DNA of 64,000 bases from Streptomyces sp. V3I7 (GCF_030817495.1 NZ_JAUSZK010000001.1:1116001-1180000), one strand, 5' to 3'. Counted from the first letter of the stretch, positions 33,962 to 44,483 are shown. Notes: generated by a model not told the origin, from the letters alone. Made by a program: numbers and translations.

Positions 33962-34992
33962 TTGGCACCTTCCTTCACCAGCGTGGGCTCCTGGCCCAGT
34001 ACGTCGATCTGCAGGCCCTGTTCGCGCAGGAAGCCGACGGGCACCACGTTGTCCTCGTAGCGGCCGGGCAGCTCGATGCGCATCCGGCCGATCTGGAGGC
34101 CGCCGACGGTGTCGATGGCGGCGCCCAGGATCGAGATGTCGATGTTGTAGGTGCGCGAGAGCTGGGAGATGACCGGCTGGGTCGCGGCCTCGCCGTGGAA
34201 GGTGACGTCCAGGACCGTGCGGTCCTCGGCGGTGGGCTCGCCGTCCACCGGGAACAGCGCGGCGGCCATCTCGGAGCCCGGGGTGGCGAGCAGCTCGCTG
34301 ACGGTGCCGGACTCGACGATGCGGCCCTTCTCCATGAGCGCGGCGGAGTCGCAGATCGACTTCACGACGTCCATCTCGTGGGTGATGAGCAGGACGGTCA
34401 GGCCGAGCTGCTGGTTCAGGTCGCGCAGCAGCTGGAGGATCGAGCGGGTCGTCTCCGGGTCGAGGGCGCTGGTGGCCTCGTCGGACAGCAGGACCTTGGG
34501 GTCGCCGGCCAGGGCGCGGGCGATGCCCACACGCTGCTTCTGGCCGCCGGACAGCTGGGCCGGGTAGGCCTTGGCCTTGTCGGCGAGGCCGACCAGGTCG
34601 AGCAGTTCGAGCGCCTTGCGGGAGCGCTCGGCGCCCGACTTGCCGAGGATCTCCAGCGGCAGCTCGATGTTGTCCTGGACGGTCCGGGAGGCCAGCAGGT
34701 TGAAGTGCTGGAAGACCATGCCGATCCGGCTGCGTGCCTGGCGGAGTTCCCTGCCGGCGCGGTGGCCGCGGCCGGCGAGGGCGGTGAGGTCCTGCCCGGC
34801 CACGGTCACGGTGCCGGAGGTCGGGCGCTCCAGCAGGTTGACGCAGCGGATCAGCGAGGACTTGCCGGCGCCGGACTGGCCGATGACGCCGTACACCTCT
34901 CCCTCGCGGACGTGCAGATCGACGCCGTCGAGGGCGGTGACCTCGCGGCCGCGTGTGCGGTAGACCTTGGTCAGGCCCGATGTGGTGATCAC
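33958..34992 (-). CDS. metN: methionine ABC transporter ATP-binding protein
   Basis: A 344-residue ATPase of the MetN family. Walker A GQSGAGKSS is near residue 40, signature LSGGQKQRVGIARAL near 147, and Walker B VLLSDEATSALD follows. The C-terminal NIL regulatory domain (residues ~265-344) is present and in E. coli binds methionine to shut the transporter (trans-inhibition). GTG at 34992 is chosen because the protein then starts at VITTSGLTKVYRTRG, as in homologues; a longer open frame is unsupported. First gene of metN-I-Q-Q. A 200-base leader with a possible Cys-rich peptide ORF lies upstream. Confidence 0.95.
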   Translation of the reverse strand: MITTSGLTKVYRTRGREVTALDGVDLHVREGEVYGVIGQSGAGKSSLIRCVNLLERPTSGTVTVAGQDLTALAGRGHRAGRELRQARSRIGMVFQHFNLLASRTVQDNIELPLEILGKSGAERSRKALELLDLVGLADKAKAYPAQLSGGQKQRVGIARALAGDPKVLLSDEATSALDPETTRSILQLLRDLNQQLGLTVLLITHEMDVVKSICDSAALMEKGRIVESGTVSELLATPGSEMAAALFPVDGEPTAEDRTVLDVTFHGEAATQPVISQLSRTYNIDISILGAAIDTVGGLQIGRMRIELPGRYEDNVVPVGFLREQGLQIDVLGQEPTLVKEGAK

Positions 34993-35159
34993 TGGGTTTC
35001 CGTCACTGTCGAGTGCGCGGGCGTGGCTGTGCCCGGACACGGGGGCATGCGGTCGGGGGGCGCGGCACGGTTCTGTCGTCTGCGATGGAACCGGCGAGAA
35101 CAGATGTCTCATGTCTCGTACGTCGTGCGTCACAGGACGCGTACGGACTGCCACGACGT

Positions 35160-35177
35160 CTCGCTTCGGGGCGCGAG
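35160..35177 (-). promoter_or_regulatory. small hairpin in the metN leader
   Basis: CTCGC and GCGAG pair across an eight-base loop, about 25 bases past the leader-peptide stop. It could be part of an attenuator fold, but an alternative pairing was not worked out. Confidence 0.3.
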
Positions 35178-35199
35178 GCTCAGATGGTGCGGGGGCCCT

Positions 35200-35295
35200 C
35201 TAGAAGGCGCACATTCGACGCGTACGACACATACAGCAGACACCGGGCGTCATGGTCGCCTCGGTCGCAAGGATGCGGCTGCTCGTCGTGGTCAT
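35200..35295 (-). CDS. possible Cys-rich leader peptide of the metNIQ operon
   Basis: A 31-codon frame on the metN strand, ATG at 35295 and TAG at 35200, encoding a peptide that ends PGVCCMCRTRRMCAF: four cysteines and two internal methionines in its last 15 residues. TTTACT lies six bases before the ATG, so the mRNA could start on this codon without a leader. The peptide ends 207 bases before metN. Short uORFs rich in Cys codons upstream of sulfur amino-acid genes are known in actinobacteria as attenuator peptides. That analogy, and not homology, is the reason for this call. The alternative is chance: a short open frame in GC-rich DNA. Confidence 0.45.
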   Translation of the reverse strand: MTTTSSRILATEATMTPGVCCMCRTRRMCAF

Positions 35296-35505
35296 GCGAT
35301 CAGTAAAACAGATGTATGGCTCAAGAAGGCCAGAGCGGTCCACATGCTGGACAGTCGTGGACCACGGTGCGGGACGGGGCGGCCGCCCGTCCGGCGCGAC
35401 CGCCTGTGTGCCCGCGGGTTGGGTGCCACCTGTGGCCGACGCCACAACCGTGCGTTCCGCCCGGAGCCGGGTGGGGGCGGCGGCATCGGGACGTTTGGCC
35501 CGTAA

Positions 35506-35511
35506 TAAGGT
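35506..35511 (+). promoter_or_regulatory. -10 element of a probably leaderless gene
   Basis: TAAGGT (TANNNT) ends six bases before the ATG at 35518, putting the transcript start on or next to the start codon. Confidence 0.35.
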
Positions 35512-35517
35512 CACCGC

Positions 35518-35877
35518 ATGCTCACTGCCCTGACGCTGGCGACCGGGGTCGCCGCGCTGCTGCTCGCCGCCTGGTGCGGCTGGGCGGCCTACCGTGATCA
35601 GCCCACCAAGGACTGGCACTTCATCGGCATGGCCGTGGTCTCGCTACTGGCCGTGGTCCAGCTGGTGACCGGCCTCGTACTGCTGGCCCGGGGCGGGAAG
35701 CCGGAACAGGGCACGACCATCTTCGTGGCGTATCTGCTGGGCTCCTTCGCCTGCGTCCCGGCGGCGGGCTTCATGTCGCTGGCCGAGCGCACGCGCTGGG
35801 GATCGGTGACCGTCGCCGCCGGCGGCGTGGTGCTGGCCGTGCTCGAGGTGCGGCTCTTCGACATCTGGGGAGGCTGA
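35518..35877 (+). CDS. small integral membrane protein, 119 residues
   Basis: Four hydrophobic helices fill the protein: residues 3-23, 38-58, 68-88 and 93-112, with short loops, including the charged LARGGKPEQGTT between the second and third. There are no catalytic motifs. Its stop is one base before the ATG of the next membrane gene, so the two form a small operon and may build one complex. ATG at 35518 has AAGG about nine bases upstream and a -10-like TAAGGT next to it. I do not recognise a family. Confidence 0.8.
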   Translation: MLTALTLATGVAALLLAAWCGWAAYRDQPTKDWHFIGMAVVSLLAVVQLVTGLVLLARGGKPEQGTTIFVAYLLGSFACVPAAGFMSLAERTRWGSVTVAAGGVVLAVLEVRLFDIWGG

Positions 35878-35878
35878 G

Positions 35879-36313
35879 ATGACCGCCACGGAGGGAACTC
35901 CCGCCCGCACACGGCTCGTCAGCGGGCCGGGGATGGTGCTCGTCTGGTTCTACGGCGTGATGGTCGTCGGCGCCGTGTCGCGCTCGGTCTACCAGATGGC
36001 GACCGAGTTCGGCCGGGCGCCGCTCGCCTACACGCTGTCCGCCGTCGCGGGCGTCGTGTACGGGTTCATCACGTACTCCCTGGTGCGCGGCGGCGCGACC
36101 GCCCGCCGCGCCGCGCGGATCTGCTGCGCGGCGGAGCTGGCGGGCGTGCTGGCCGTCGGCACGTGGACGCTGGTGGAGCCCTCCGCGTTCCCGGACGCGA
36201 CCGTGTGGTCCGACTACGGCGCCGGGTACGTGTTCATCCCGGTGCTGCTGCCGCTGTCGGCCCTGTACTGGCTGCGCACCTCGCGCGGCACGACCGGGAC
36301 CGCCGAGCAGTAG
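35879..36313 (+). CDS. integral membrane protein, 144 residues
   Basis: A protein with four hydrophobic segments (residues ~18-38, 48-68, 85-105 and 112-132) and a soluble N-terminus of about 15 residues. The ATG at 35879 lies one base past the preceding stop, with GGGGAGG in the end of that gene acting as ribosome site, so translation is coupled. No family is recognised. It is convergent with an acetyltransferase gene six bases beyond its stop. Confidence 0.8.
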   Translation: MTATEGTPARTRLVSGPGMVLVWFYGVMVVGAVSRSVYQMATEFGRAPLAYTLSAVAGVVYGFITYSLVRGGATARRAARICCAAELAGVLAVGTWTLVEPSAFPDATVWSDYGAGYVFIPVLLPLSALYWLRTSRGTTGTAEQ

Positions 36314-36319
36314 GGCCCG

Positions 36320-36817
36320 TCAGGCGGTCGTCGCGTACGTCCCCGCGGGCTTCTCCAGCACGATCATCGGGACGCCGTCGGCCCCCTCCGACGTGCCCAC
36401 CGTCTCGTAGCCCACCCGCCGGTACAGCCGCAGATTGCCCTTGCTGCGGTGGCCGGTGTGCAGGCGGAACATCGTGGCGCCGCGCTCCTCGGCGAGGGCC
36501 GCCTCGACGGCGCGCAGCAGCCGTGCCCCGATGCCGTGCCCCTGGAGTCGCGGGTGGACGCAGAGCCGGGCGATGGAGGCCGCGCCGTCCTCGGTGACCG
36601 TGCCGCGCACCGAGCCGACCACCTCCTCGCCGAGCCGGGCCACGAACACGCAGTCGGCCGCGACCTCCTGGCGGACCGAGTCGAGGGTCTGCACGAGCGG
36701 GTCGATGCGGTAGTTGCCGTACAGCGCCGCCTCGCTCTGGAAGCACAGGTACTGGAGCCGGAAGATCTGCTCCGCGTCCTGTCCGGTCGCCGCCGAGATG
36801 GTCACGCTCATACCCAT
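36320..36817 (-). CDS. GNAT acetyltransferase
   Basis: A 165-residue single-domain acetyltransferase. The acetyl-CoA loop is VHPRLQGHGIGARLLRAVEAAL near residue 95, followed by RGATMFRLHTGHRSKGNLRLYRRVGYETV; the NxxLYRRxGY tail is typical. The start is the ATG at 36817 with GGGAGG nine bases upstream; an ATG two codons on is possible. It is followed on the same strand by nothing related, and the sigma-like gene lies upstream on the same strand, 45 bases away. The substrate is unknown. Confidence 0.87.
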   Translation of the reverse strand: MGMSVTISAATGQDAEQIFRLQYLCFQSEAALYGNYRIDPLVQTLDSVRQEVAADCVFVARLGEEVVGSVRGTVTEDGAASIARLCVHPRLQGHGIGARLLRAVEAALAEERGATMFRLHTGHRSKGNLRLYRRVGYETVGTSEGADGVPMIVLEKPAGTYATTA

Positions 36818-36862
36818 GTGCGCACGCCTCCCGCTCATCTGATGGCCTGTCGTCCCCCACTC

Positions 36863-37372
36863 CTATCCCCGCACTTCACCGGTCGCAACCTCCGGGGTGA
36901 GCAGTCTGCGAAGACAGCTCAGACACCGGGAGCGCTCGGGGCCGAGACTGCCCTGCGCCATGCCCAACTCCCCCGCGATCTCCCGGTAGGTGAGGTCCTG
37001 CGGGGACAGCAGGGCCTCCACCAGGCGCGGGCAGCGTCCGGGCAGCCGGCGCACCGCCTCGCGCAGCGCCCGGTGCCGGGCGGCGGTGAGGACCACCTGT
37101 TCGGGCCCCGCCCCGCCGTCGGCGGCGGGCTCATGGTCGTACGGCCGCTCGCGCCGGGACGTACGGCGGCTGCGGCGCGCCTCGATGCGCACGGCCCGGC
37201 GCAGCCAGGCGACCGGGTCCTCGAGCGGTGGCCCGTCCGTGTGCAGGCGCTCGAAGAGGCGCAGCCAGACCGCCTGTTCCAGGTCGCCGGGTTCGCTTCC
37301 GGCGGCGTACGCCTCGGCGGCGGCCTCCGCGGTGAGCAGCGGGCGCAGGGCGGCAACCAGGTCGTGCGTCAT
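36863..37372 (-). CDS. sigma-70-family (ECF-like) RNA polymerase sigma factor
   Basis: A 169-residue protein with a region-2-like helical part (LEQAVWLRLFERLHTDGPPLEDPVAWLRRAVRIEARR) near residues 30-70 and a region-4 helix-turn-helix (LPGRCPRLVEALLSPQDLTYREIAGELGMAQGSLGPERSRCLSCLRRLL) near 108-158. This is the layout of small ECF sigma factors. The DNA-recognition helix AQGSLGPERSRCLSCLRRL fits. No anti-sigma gene is adjacent. ATG at 37372 has no good Shine-Dalgarno site. The target promoters are unknown. Confidence 0.8.
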   Translation of the reverse strand: MTHDLVAALRPLLTAEAAAEAYAAGSEPGDLEQAVWLRLFERLHTDGPPLEDPVAWLRRAVRIEARRSRRTSRRERPYDHEPAADGGAGPEQVVLTAARHRALREAVRRLPGRCPRLVEALLSPQDLTYREIAGELGMAQGSLGPERSRCLSCLRRLLTPEVATGEVRG

Positions 37373-37447
37373 GTGCGGAACGACGCGGCCGCCCCGGCGG
37401 CGGGTTGCCGGAGCGGCCTTACGTCACCCCGAACGGCGACCGGGGGC

Positions 37448-38626
37448 TCAGCCGTTGACGAAGTCGGCGCGGGCGAGCAGACCGGTGTCCGGGTTGTCGG
37501 TGAAGACGCCGTCGATGCCGGTCTCGAAGTACTTCTGGAAGGCCCCGAAGGAGTTGCCGTAGCCGTCCGCGTCCGTGCCCTTGCGGAACTCCTTCGGCAG
37601 GAAGGGGTTCTCGTTGCGCATCGTGTACGGGTGCAGGACCAGGCCCACCTTGTGGGCGTCGGCGACGAGCGTGGTCGGCGTGCCGAGGGTGCCGTCGGCG
37701 TTCTTCGGCACGACCAGGTCGAGGGTCGGGCCGATGCCCTGCGCGTACCCGGCGATCTCGCGCAGGCCCCCCGGGGTGATGAGGTCGGCGACCGTGCGCG
37801 GGTCGCCCGCCTCGACGAAGTCCCAGGGGCGGCTGCCGGCCGCGGAGAGCAGCACGACCAGGGGGTTGTCGACCAGCGTGTTCAGCCGCTGGATGCTGGT
37901 CGGCTCGAAGGACTGCAGGATGACCGGCGAGTTCCGCTGGTCCTTGCGGTACTTGTGCAGCAGCTTCGCCACCCGCTCCTCGACGCCGAGGCCGAGCCCC
38001 CGGAAGTAGGTGGGGTGCTTGGTCTCGGGGTAGATCCACACCTGCTTGCCGCGCCGGCGGGTCTGCTCGTCCTGCCAGCGCAGGACCTCCTCGAAGGTGG
38101 GGATCTCCCAGCGCCCGTTGTAGAGGGTGTTGTGCGGGCGGTTGGCCGGGATGCGCTCGATCGCGCGCAGCGTCTTCAGCTCGGCGAGCGTGAAGTCCTC
38201 GGTGAACCAGCCGGTGACGGAGACGCCGTCGAGGACCTTGGTGGTCCGGCGGTCGGCGAACTCCGGGTGGTCGGCGACGTCCGTGGTGCCGCCGATCTCC
38301 GGCTCGTGGCGGCAGACCAGGTGACCGTCCTTGGTGGGCACCAGGTCGCCGGCCTCGACGATGTCGGCGCCGAGGTCGAGGGCCAGCTGGTACGAGCCGA
38401 AGGTGTGCTCGGGCCGGTAGCCGCTGGCACCCCGGTGCCCGATGATCGTGGGCACGGGCAGGCTCTTCAGCCCGCCGTCCGCCTGTGCGGCCGCCCGCGC
38501 ACCGGCGGCCCGGGCGGCTCCGGGCAGTCCGAGGACCGCTCCGCCCGCTCCCAGCACCGCGGCGCCGAGCAGCCTGCGCCGCCCGGTCCCGTGCGTCTGG
38601 TCCTCGTTCGACTCGTGCGCTTCCAT
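37448..38626 (-). CDS. glpQ: Tat-exported glycerophosphodiester phosphodiesterase
   Basis: A 392-residue GDPD. A twin-arginine signal (TGRRRLLGAAVLGAGGAVLG) leads to cleavage near ARAA at about residue 40. The GDPD barrel begins IIGHRGASGYRPEHTFGSY, with the catalytic histidines, ending EAGDLVPTKDGHLVCRHEPEIGGTTD, and the pattern GRWEIPTFEEVL and YPETKHPTYF follow. It releases glycerol-3-phosphate from teichoic acid fragments or phospholipid headgroups outside the cell. The S. coelicolor orthologue is a phosphate-regulated gene in the literature. ATG at 38626 has AGGAGG about six bases upstream, a strong start. Family call is firm; regulation is inferred. Confidence 0.93.
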   Translation of the reverse strand: MEAHESNEDQTHGTGRRRLLGAAVLGAGGAVLGLPGAARAAGARAAAQADGGLKSLPVPTIIGHRGASGYRPEHTFGSYQLALDLGADIVEAGDLVPTKDGHLVCRHEPEIGGTTDVADHPEFADRRTTKVLDGVSVTGWFTEDFTLAELKTLRAIERIPANRPHNTLYNGRWEIPTFEEVLRWQDEQTRRRGKQVWIYPETKHPTYFRGLGLGVEERVAKLLHKYRKDQRNSPVILQSFEPTSIQRLNTLVDNPLVVLLSAAGSRPWDFVEAGDPRTVADLITPGGLREIAGYAQGIGPTLDLVVPKNADGTLGTPTTLVADAHKVGLVLHPYTMRNENPFLPKEFRKGTDADGYGNSFGAFQKYFETGIDGVFTDNPDTGLLARADFVNG

Positions 38627-38704
38627 CGACGTCCTCCTGTGTCCCACCCGTTACTGCGGGCCGATCGTAGGCGGGCGGATGTGGCCGGCGGGAGACCCCG
38701 GCCC

Positions 38705-38731
38705 GAACATGAGGGTGATGTGACGTGACGT
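38705..38731 (-). promoter_or_regulatory. possible PHO-box-like direct repeats upstream of glpQ
   Basis: On the minus strand GTCACGTCACATCACCC-like sequence about 80 bases before the glpQ start contains GTCAC/TCACC units near 11-base spacing, similar to PhoP-binding direct repeats (consensus GTTCACC). The match is loose and is only suggested by the phosphate role of the gene. Confidence 0.3.
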
Positions 38732-38739
38732 ACCGAAGG

Positions 38740-39000
38740 CGGGGTAGGCGTACGGAAGTCCGGTTGGTCCATGACGCTGTCTCAGTCCCGCGGACGGCCG
38801 ATCGGCGGCCTTCCGCGCGCGATGTCCGTCACATCGCCACCACTGGGTGACGAACGCGCTTCGTCACGGCACCGCAGGTAAACCCGCGTCAACAGTACGT
38901 AAGACCTGGGTGAACCGGACGTGCCCGATGTGCGCTTCACCCGGACCCGCGAGTATCGTCCTCACCTGCACATACTCATACCGACCCTCGACATCGGAGG
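38740..39000. other. divergent intergenic region between glpQ and plsC-like genes
   Basis: No gene is supported. The stretch has lower G+C near 38830-38960 and holds GTCACATCGCC and GGGTGACGAA, which could be further phosphate-type boxes. The reading frames crossing it have no ribosome site. Confidence 0.4.
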
Positions 39001-39005
39001 ACCCG

Positions 39006-39677
39006 TTGTCCCGCTTCGCGCTCATCAAGGCAGTGCTCGGTCCGATCATGCGCCTGATGTTCCGCCCACAGGTGGAGGGCGTGGAGCACATCCCCGGGGA
39101 CGGCCCGGTCATCCTCGCCGGCAACCACCTCACGTTCATCGACTCGATGATCATGCCGCTGTTCTGCGACCGGCAGGTCTTCTTCATCGGCAAGGACGAG
39201 TACGTCACCGGCAAGGGTGTCAAGGGGCGCGTGATGGCCTGGTTCTTCACCGGCGTCGGCATGATCCCGGTCGACCGGGACGGCGGCCGTGGCGGTGTCG
39301 CGGCGCTGATGACCGGCCGCCGGGTGCTGGAGGAGGGCAGGGTCTTCAGCATCTACCCGGAGGGCACCCGCTCCCCCGACGGCCGCCTCTACCGCGGCCG
39401 TACGGGCATCGCGCGCCTGACGCTGATGACCGGCGCGCCGGTCGTCCCGTTCGCCATCATCGGCACGGACAAGCTCCAGCCGGGCGGCGCCGGCTTCCCG
39501 CGCCCCGGCCGGGTCGCGGTCCGCTTCGGCGAGCCCATGGAGTTCTCGCGGTACGACGGCATGGACCGCGACCGCTACGTCCTGCGCGCCGTGACGGACT
39601 CGGTGATGGCCGAGGTCATGCGGCTGTCGGGGCAGGAGTACGTGGATGTGTACGCGACGAAGGCCAAGGCGGCGTAG
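39006..39677 (+). CDS. 1-acyl-sn-glycerol-3-phosphate acyltransferase (PlsC-type)
   Basis: A 223-residue membrane-associated acyltransferase. Block I GNHLTFIDSMIMP gives the HxxxxD catalytic motif near residue 40, block III YPEGTRSPDGRLYRGRTGIARL lies near 118, and block IV GAPVVPFAIIG near 145. It transfers acyl groups to lysophosphatidic acid in phospholipid synthesis. The start is an unusual TTG at 39006 with GGAGG ending six bases before it; no ATG or GTG with equal support lies nearby in frame. Paired next to glpQ, which is divergent. Confidence 0.9.
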   Translation: MSRFALIKAVLGPIMRLMFRPQVEGVEHIPGDGPVILAGNHLTFIDSMIMPLFCDRQVFFIGKDEYVTGKGVKGRVMAWFFTGVGMIPVDRDGGRGGVAALMTGRRVLEEGRVFSIYPEGTRSPDGRLYRGRTGIARLTLMTGAPVVPFAIIGTDKLQPGGAGFPRPGRVAVRFGEPMEFSRYDGMDRDRYVLRAVTDSVMAEVMRLSGQEYVDVYATKAKAA

Positions 39678-39819
39678 TACCTCCGGCGGTCGGGCCGGGA
39701 TTTGGTGCGGGTGAGTTTCGGTTCCGTGCCAGGTCCGGTCGGGTTTTCCGCGCGGGTGCGTTGTGGCCGGGCGCGCGGTTCCCCGCGCCCCTTGCCGGTA
39801 CTGCCCTGACCGGTTTTGG

Positions 39820-40425
39820 TCAGTCGGCGCCCTTGAGGGCCTCGTTCTTCAGGTGGAGCCAGGTCGTTGCCGTTGGGGCCAGGAGGATCAGGGCGCCTGC
39901 GGCCGAGGCCGTTTGGAGGCCGTGGAGGAAGGCTTCGCGAGCGGCGTCCAGGAGGGCCTGGGCGGTCGGCGGGGGCAGGTGGGCCGCGCTTCCACGGCAC
40001 CGCCGAGTGACTCGTGGCCGCTAGCCGGGGTTCCGGGCGGGGCGTCGAAGCCTCGGTAGGCGCCCGTCACGATCGAGCCCAGCAGGGCGACGCCGAGGGC
40101 GGCGCCCAGGTCGTACGCCGTCTCCGAGACCGCCGACGCCGCCCACGACCAGGTGCACGGTGCCGAGGAACGGACAGCCCGTCGACCGGCCGAGCACCGT
40201 CAGCGTGGCGAGCGCGAGGCCCACCGTGGCGAGGCCACCGTGGACCACGGCCCGCACCGGGAAACGGCGGGCCGCACGCCCCGCGACCAGACCGGCGGCC
40301 ACCGCACCGACGGCGGCGGGCCGTCCGGACATGCCGAGCACGGTGAGCAGATCGGCGAGGACCGCCCGCTGAAGCCGCGCACGCGGAACAGCCGCATGTC
40401 CAGCAGCGGCCTCGGCAGGGTGAGC
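39820..40425 (-). pseudogene. decayed DHA2-type MFS transporter gene
   Basis: Read leftward, several frames each give a piece of a DHA2 (EmrB/QacA) drug transporter. TLPRPLLDMRLFRVRGFSG lies near 40420, GAVAAGLVAGRAARRFPVR near 40310, SAVSETAYDLGAALGVALLGS near 40120, TGAYRGFDAPPGTP near 40065, and AREAFLHGLQTASAAGALILLAP with the stop at 39820. The pieces are in the right order but different frames, so there are at least three frameshifts, and the first half of the gene is missing. The 80-bp MITE abuts the upstream end. Confidence 0.75.
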
Positions 40426-40427
40426 TA

Positions 40428-40507
40428 GGGTCTGTCGTTTGGATCAGGCCGGCTGTGAGGTGCGGTACTTCTCGACGCGACGCCGGGATGATCCAAACGA
40501 CAGGCCC
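40428..40507. mobile_element. 80-bp MITE with 19-bp inverted repeats
   Basis: GGGTCTGTCGTTTGGATCA at the left end and TGATCCAAACGACAGGCCC at the right end are inverted repeats with one mismatch, flanked on both sides by TA (40426-40427 and 40508-40509), the expected target duplication of an IS5-type (IS427-group) transposase. The interior of about 42 bases has no gene. It looks like an internally deleted insertion sequence or MITE that depends on a transposase elsewhere. Confidence 0.8.
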
Positions 40508-40597
40508 TAACGGCGTACGAACAGATACTGAGCCGCCGCTCCCAGCCCGCCCGTAGCGCACGGGCGACTCACCACGGGCGTCGATCCGATCAGGTCG

Positions 40598-41569
40598 TCA
40601 GTGCCAGGGCAGCTGTCCGCGCCGCTCCCAGTACGCGCGCGGCTCCTCCACCACCAAGGCGAGGCGGGCGAGCTGGTCGTCGTCCAGGTCGACGACGGCC
40701 GCGTGGAGGTTGGAGGCGAGCTGGGTGGCGGTCGCCGCGCCGGAGAGGACGACGCCGGCCCACGGCTGGCGCAGGACCAGGGCGAGCGCGACGGCGTCGC
40801 AGCCGAGGGAGGTCTCCTCCGCGACGGCCTTCAGCATCGCGGGAGCGTGCGGGTCGGCGAGCCGCCCGTTGGCCATGCCCTCCTTGACGATGACGGTCAG
40901 CCCGGCGTCGTGCGCCTCGGCGAGCGCGGGCCCGGCCGAGGTCTCCAGAGCGTTGTACGTCGACTGCACCGTACGGAAGAGGGGCTCGCCGTCGACGGTC
41001 ACGGCGAGCGCGGCCCGGATCGCGTCGGCCTGGGCGGGCCCGCTGGTGGAGAACCCGATGCTCAGCCCCTCGGCGGCGGCCTCGGCGAGCCGCGCGTGCA
41101 GCTTCGCGTCGGTGAGCGCGGGGCTGTCCGGGGTCACGGAGTGGATCTGGTAGAGGTCGAGCCGGTCACCGAGGAGGGCGTCGGTCTCGACCCGCTGCCG
41201 CTCGTACGTCGCCGGCGTGTGGTCCTTGACCTCGTGCCGCTCGGCGTCGGTGGACCAGTCGGCGGTGTAGGTGTACCCCCACTTGCTCCCGACGACGACG
41301 TCGTCGACCTCGGGGTGCGCGCCCAGCCACTCGGCGAGGAACTCCTCCGAACGCCCGTAGGACCGGGCCACGTCGAAGTACCGCACGCCCTGCGCGTAGG
41401 CGGCGTCGAGCAGTTCGTGCGTACGCTCCCGCAGCGCCGCGACACTGCGCTCCGGCGGGAGGTCGCGCTCCCGCCCGAGATTGATGTACCCGGGACGCCC
41501 GACAGCGGCGAGCCCCAGGCCGATATGGCATGTAGGAGTCGTCGCTGAGGCAAGACGTGCAAAGGGCAT
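40598..41569 (-). CDS. aldo/keto reductase
   Basis: A 323-residue NADPH-dependent oxidoreductase of TIM-barrel fold. The conserved DVARSYGRSEEFLAEWL near residue 68 contains the catalytic Asp and Tyr, WGYTYT near 98 includes the Lys region (VVGSKWG), and the cofactor site is near LSGAATATQLASNL close to residue 280. This resembles the subgroup often annotated as L-glyceraldehyde or D-threo-aldose reductases. The start is the ATG at 41569 with GGAG seven bases upstream; a GTG one codon earlier is also possible. Substrate unknown. It follows argH on the same strand after a terminator. Confidence 0.9.
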   Translation of the reverse strand: MPFARLASATTPTCHIGLGLAAVGRPGYINLGRERDLPPERSVAALRERTHELLDAAYAQGVRYFDVARSYGRSEEFLAEWLGAHPEVDDVVVGSKWGYTYTADWSTDAERHEVKDHTPATYERQRVETDALLGDRLDLYQIHSVTPDSPALTDAKLHARLAEAAAEGLSIGFSTSGPAQADAIRAALAVTVDGEPLFRTVQSTYNALETSAGPALAEAHDAGLTVIVKEGMANGRLADPHAPAMLKAVAEETSLGCDAVALALVLRQPWAGVVLSGAATATQLASNLHAAVVDLDDDQLARLALVVEEPRAYWERRGQLPWH

Positions 41570-41643
41570 CACGGGCTCCGTTCGGTCGACGACTCCTTAC
41601 GACTCGAGACCAACGTAACCGCGATGAGCGGTTCCATTCCTGC

Positions 41644-41668
41644 GGGTCCATTCCTGCGGAGTGGACCC
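41644..41668 (-). terminator. hairpin after argH, in a direct repeat
   Basis: GGGTCCA and TGGACCC pair across an 11-base loop just past the argH stop at 41677. The 13-mer TCCATTCCTGCGG occurs twice in tandem here (41634 and 41648), so the loop and the upstream flank share sequence. Confidence 0.5.
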
Positions 41669-41676
41669 GGGTCGGG

Positions 41677-43119
<1,443 letters not shown>

Positions 43120-43133
43120 CTAGTGATGTGCCA

Positions 43134-43165
43134 CCGCCTCCCCACCCTTCCAGGTGAGGAGGCGG
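43134..43165 (-). terminator. hairpin between argG and argH
   Basis: CCGCCTCC and GGAGGCGG form a perfect eight-base stem with a ~16-base loop in the 85-base gap between argG and argH. It could lower argH expression relative to argG or stabilise the argG transcript end. Confidence 0.45.
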
Positions 43166-43186
43166 CTGCCCTGCCAATGACGCGGC

Positions 43187-44380
<1,194 letters not shown>

Positions 44381-44410
44381 GGGTTTCTCCTCACAGTGCA
44401 TTCGCTGTTA

Positions 44411-44434
44411 TGCATGAGTATGCAGCACCCTGCA
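44411..44434. promoter_or_regulatory. possible ArgR operator (ARG boxes) upstream of argG
   Basis: TGCA occurs at 44411, 44421 and 44431, exactly ten bases apart, giving TGCATGAGTATGCA and TGCAGCACCCTGCA. The helical phasing and the A/T-rich centre are as expected for an ArgR-type operator, and argR lies in the window. Confidence 0.65.
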
Positions 44435-44483
44435 TGATTCGTCAATCTTTCCCGTCCGGCGCGGCGCGCCGATACTCGTCGCC

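Larger units (their letters stand above)
34993..35517. other. long leader/intergenic region upstream of metN
   Basis: About 525 bases between metN and the rightward membrane protein gene. The metN-side half carries the small ORF at 35200-35295 and a hairpin CTCGC/GCGAG at 35160-35177. I see no match to the SAM-I, SAM-IV or cobalamin riboswitch cores. The other half (35300-35500) has no recognisable gene. Confidence 0.5.

Noticed and set aside
35000..35300. SAM riboswitch upstream of metN
   Set aside because: No match to the conserved core of SAM-I or SAM-IV was seen; a peptide-based attenuator is the better guess.
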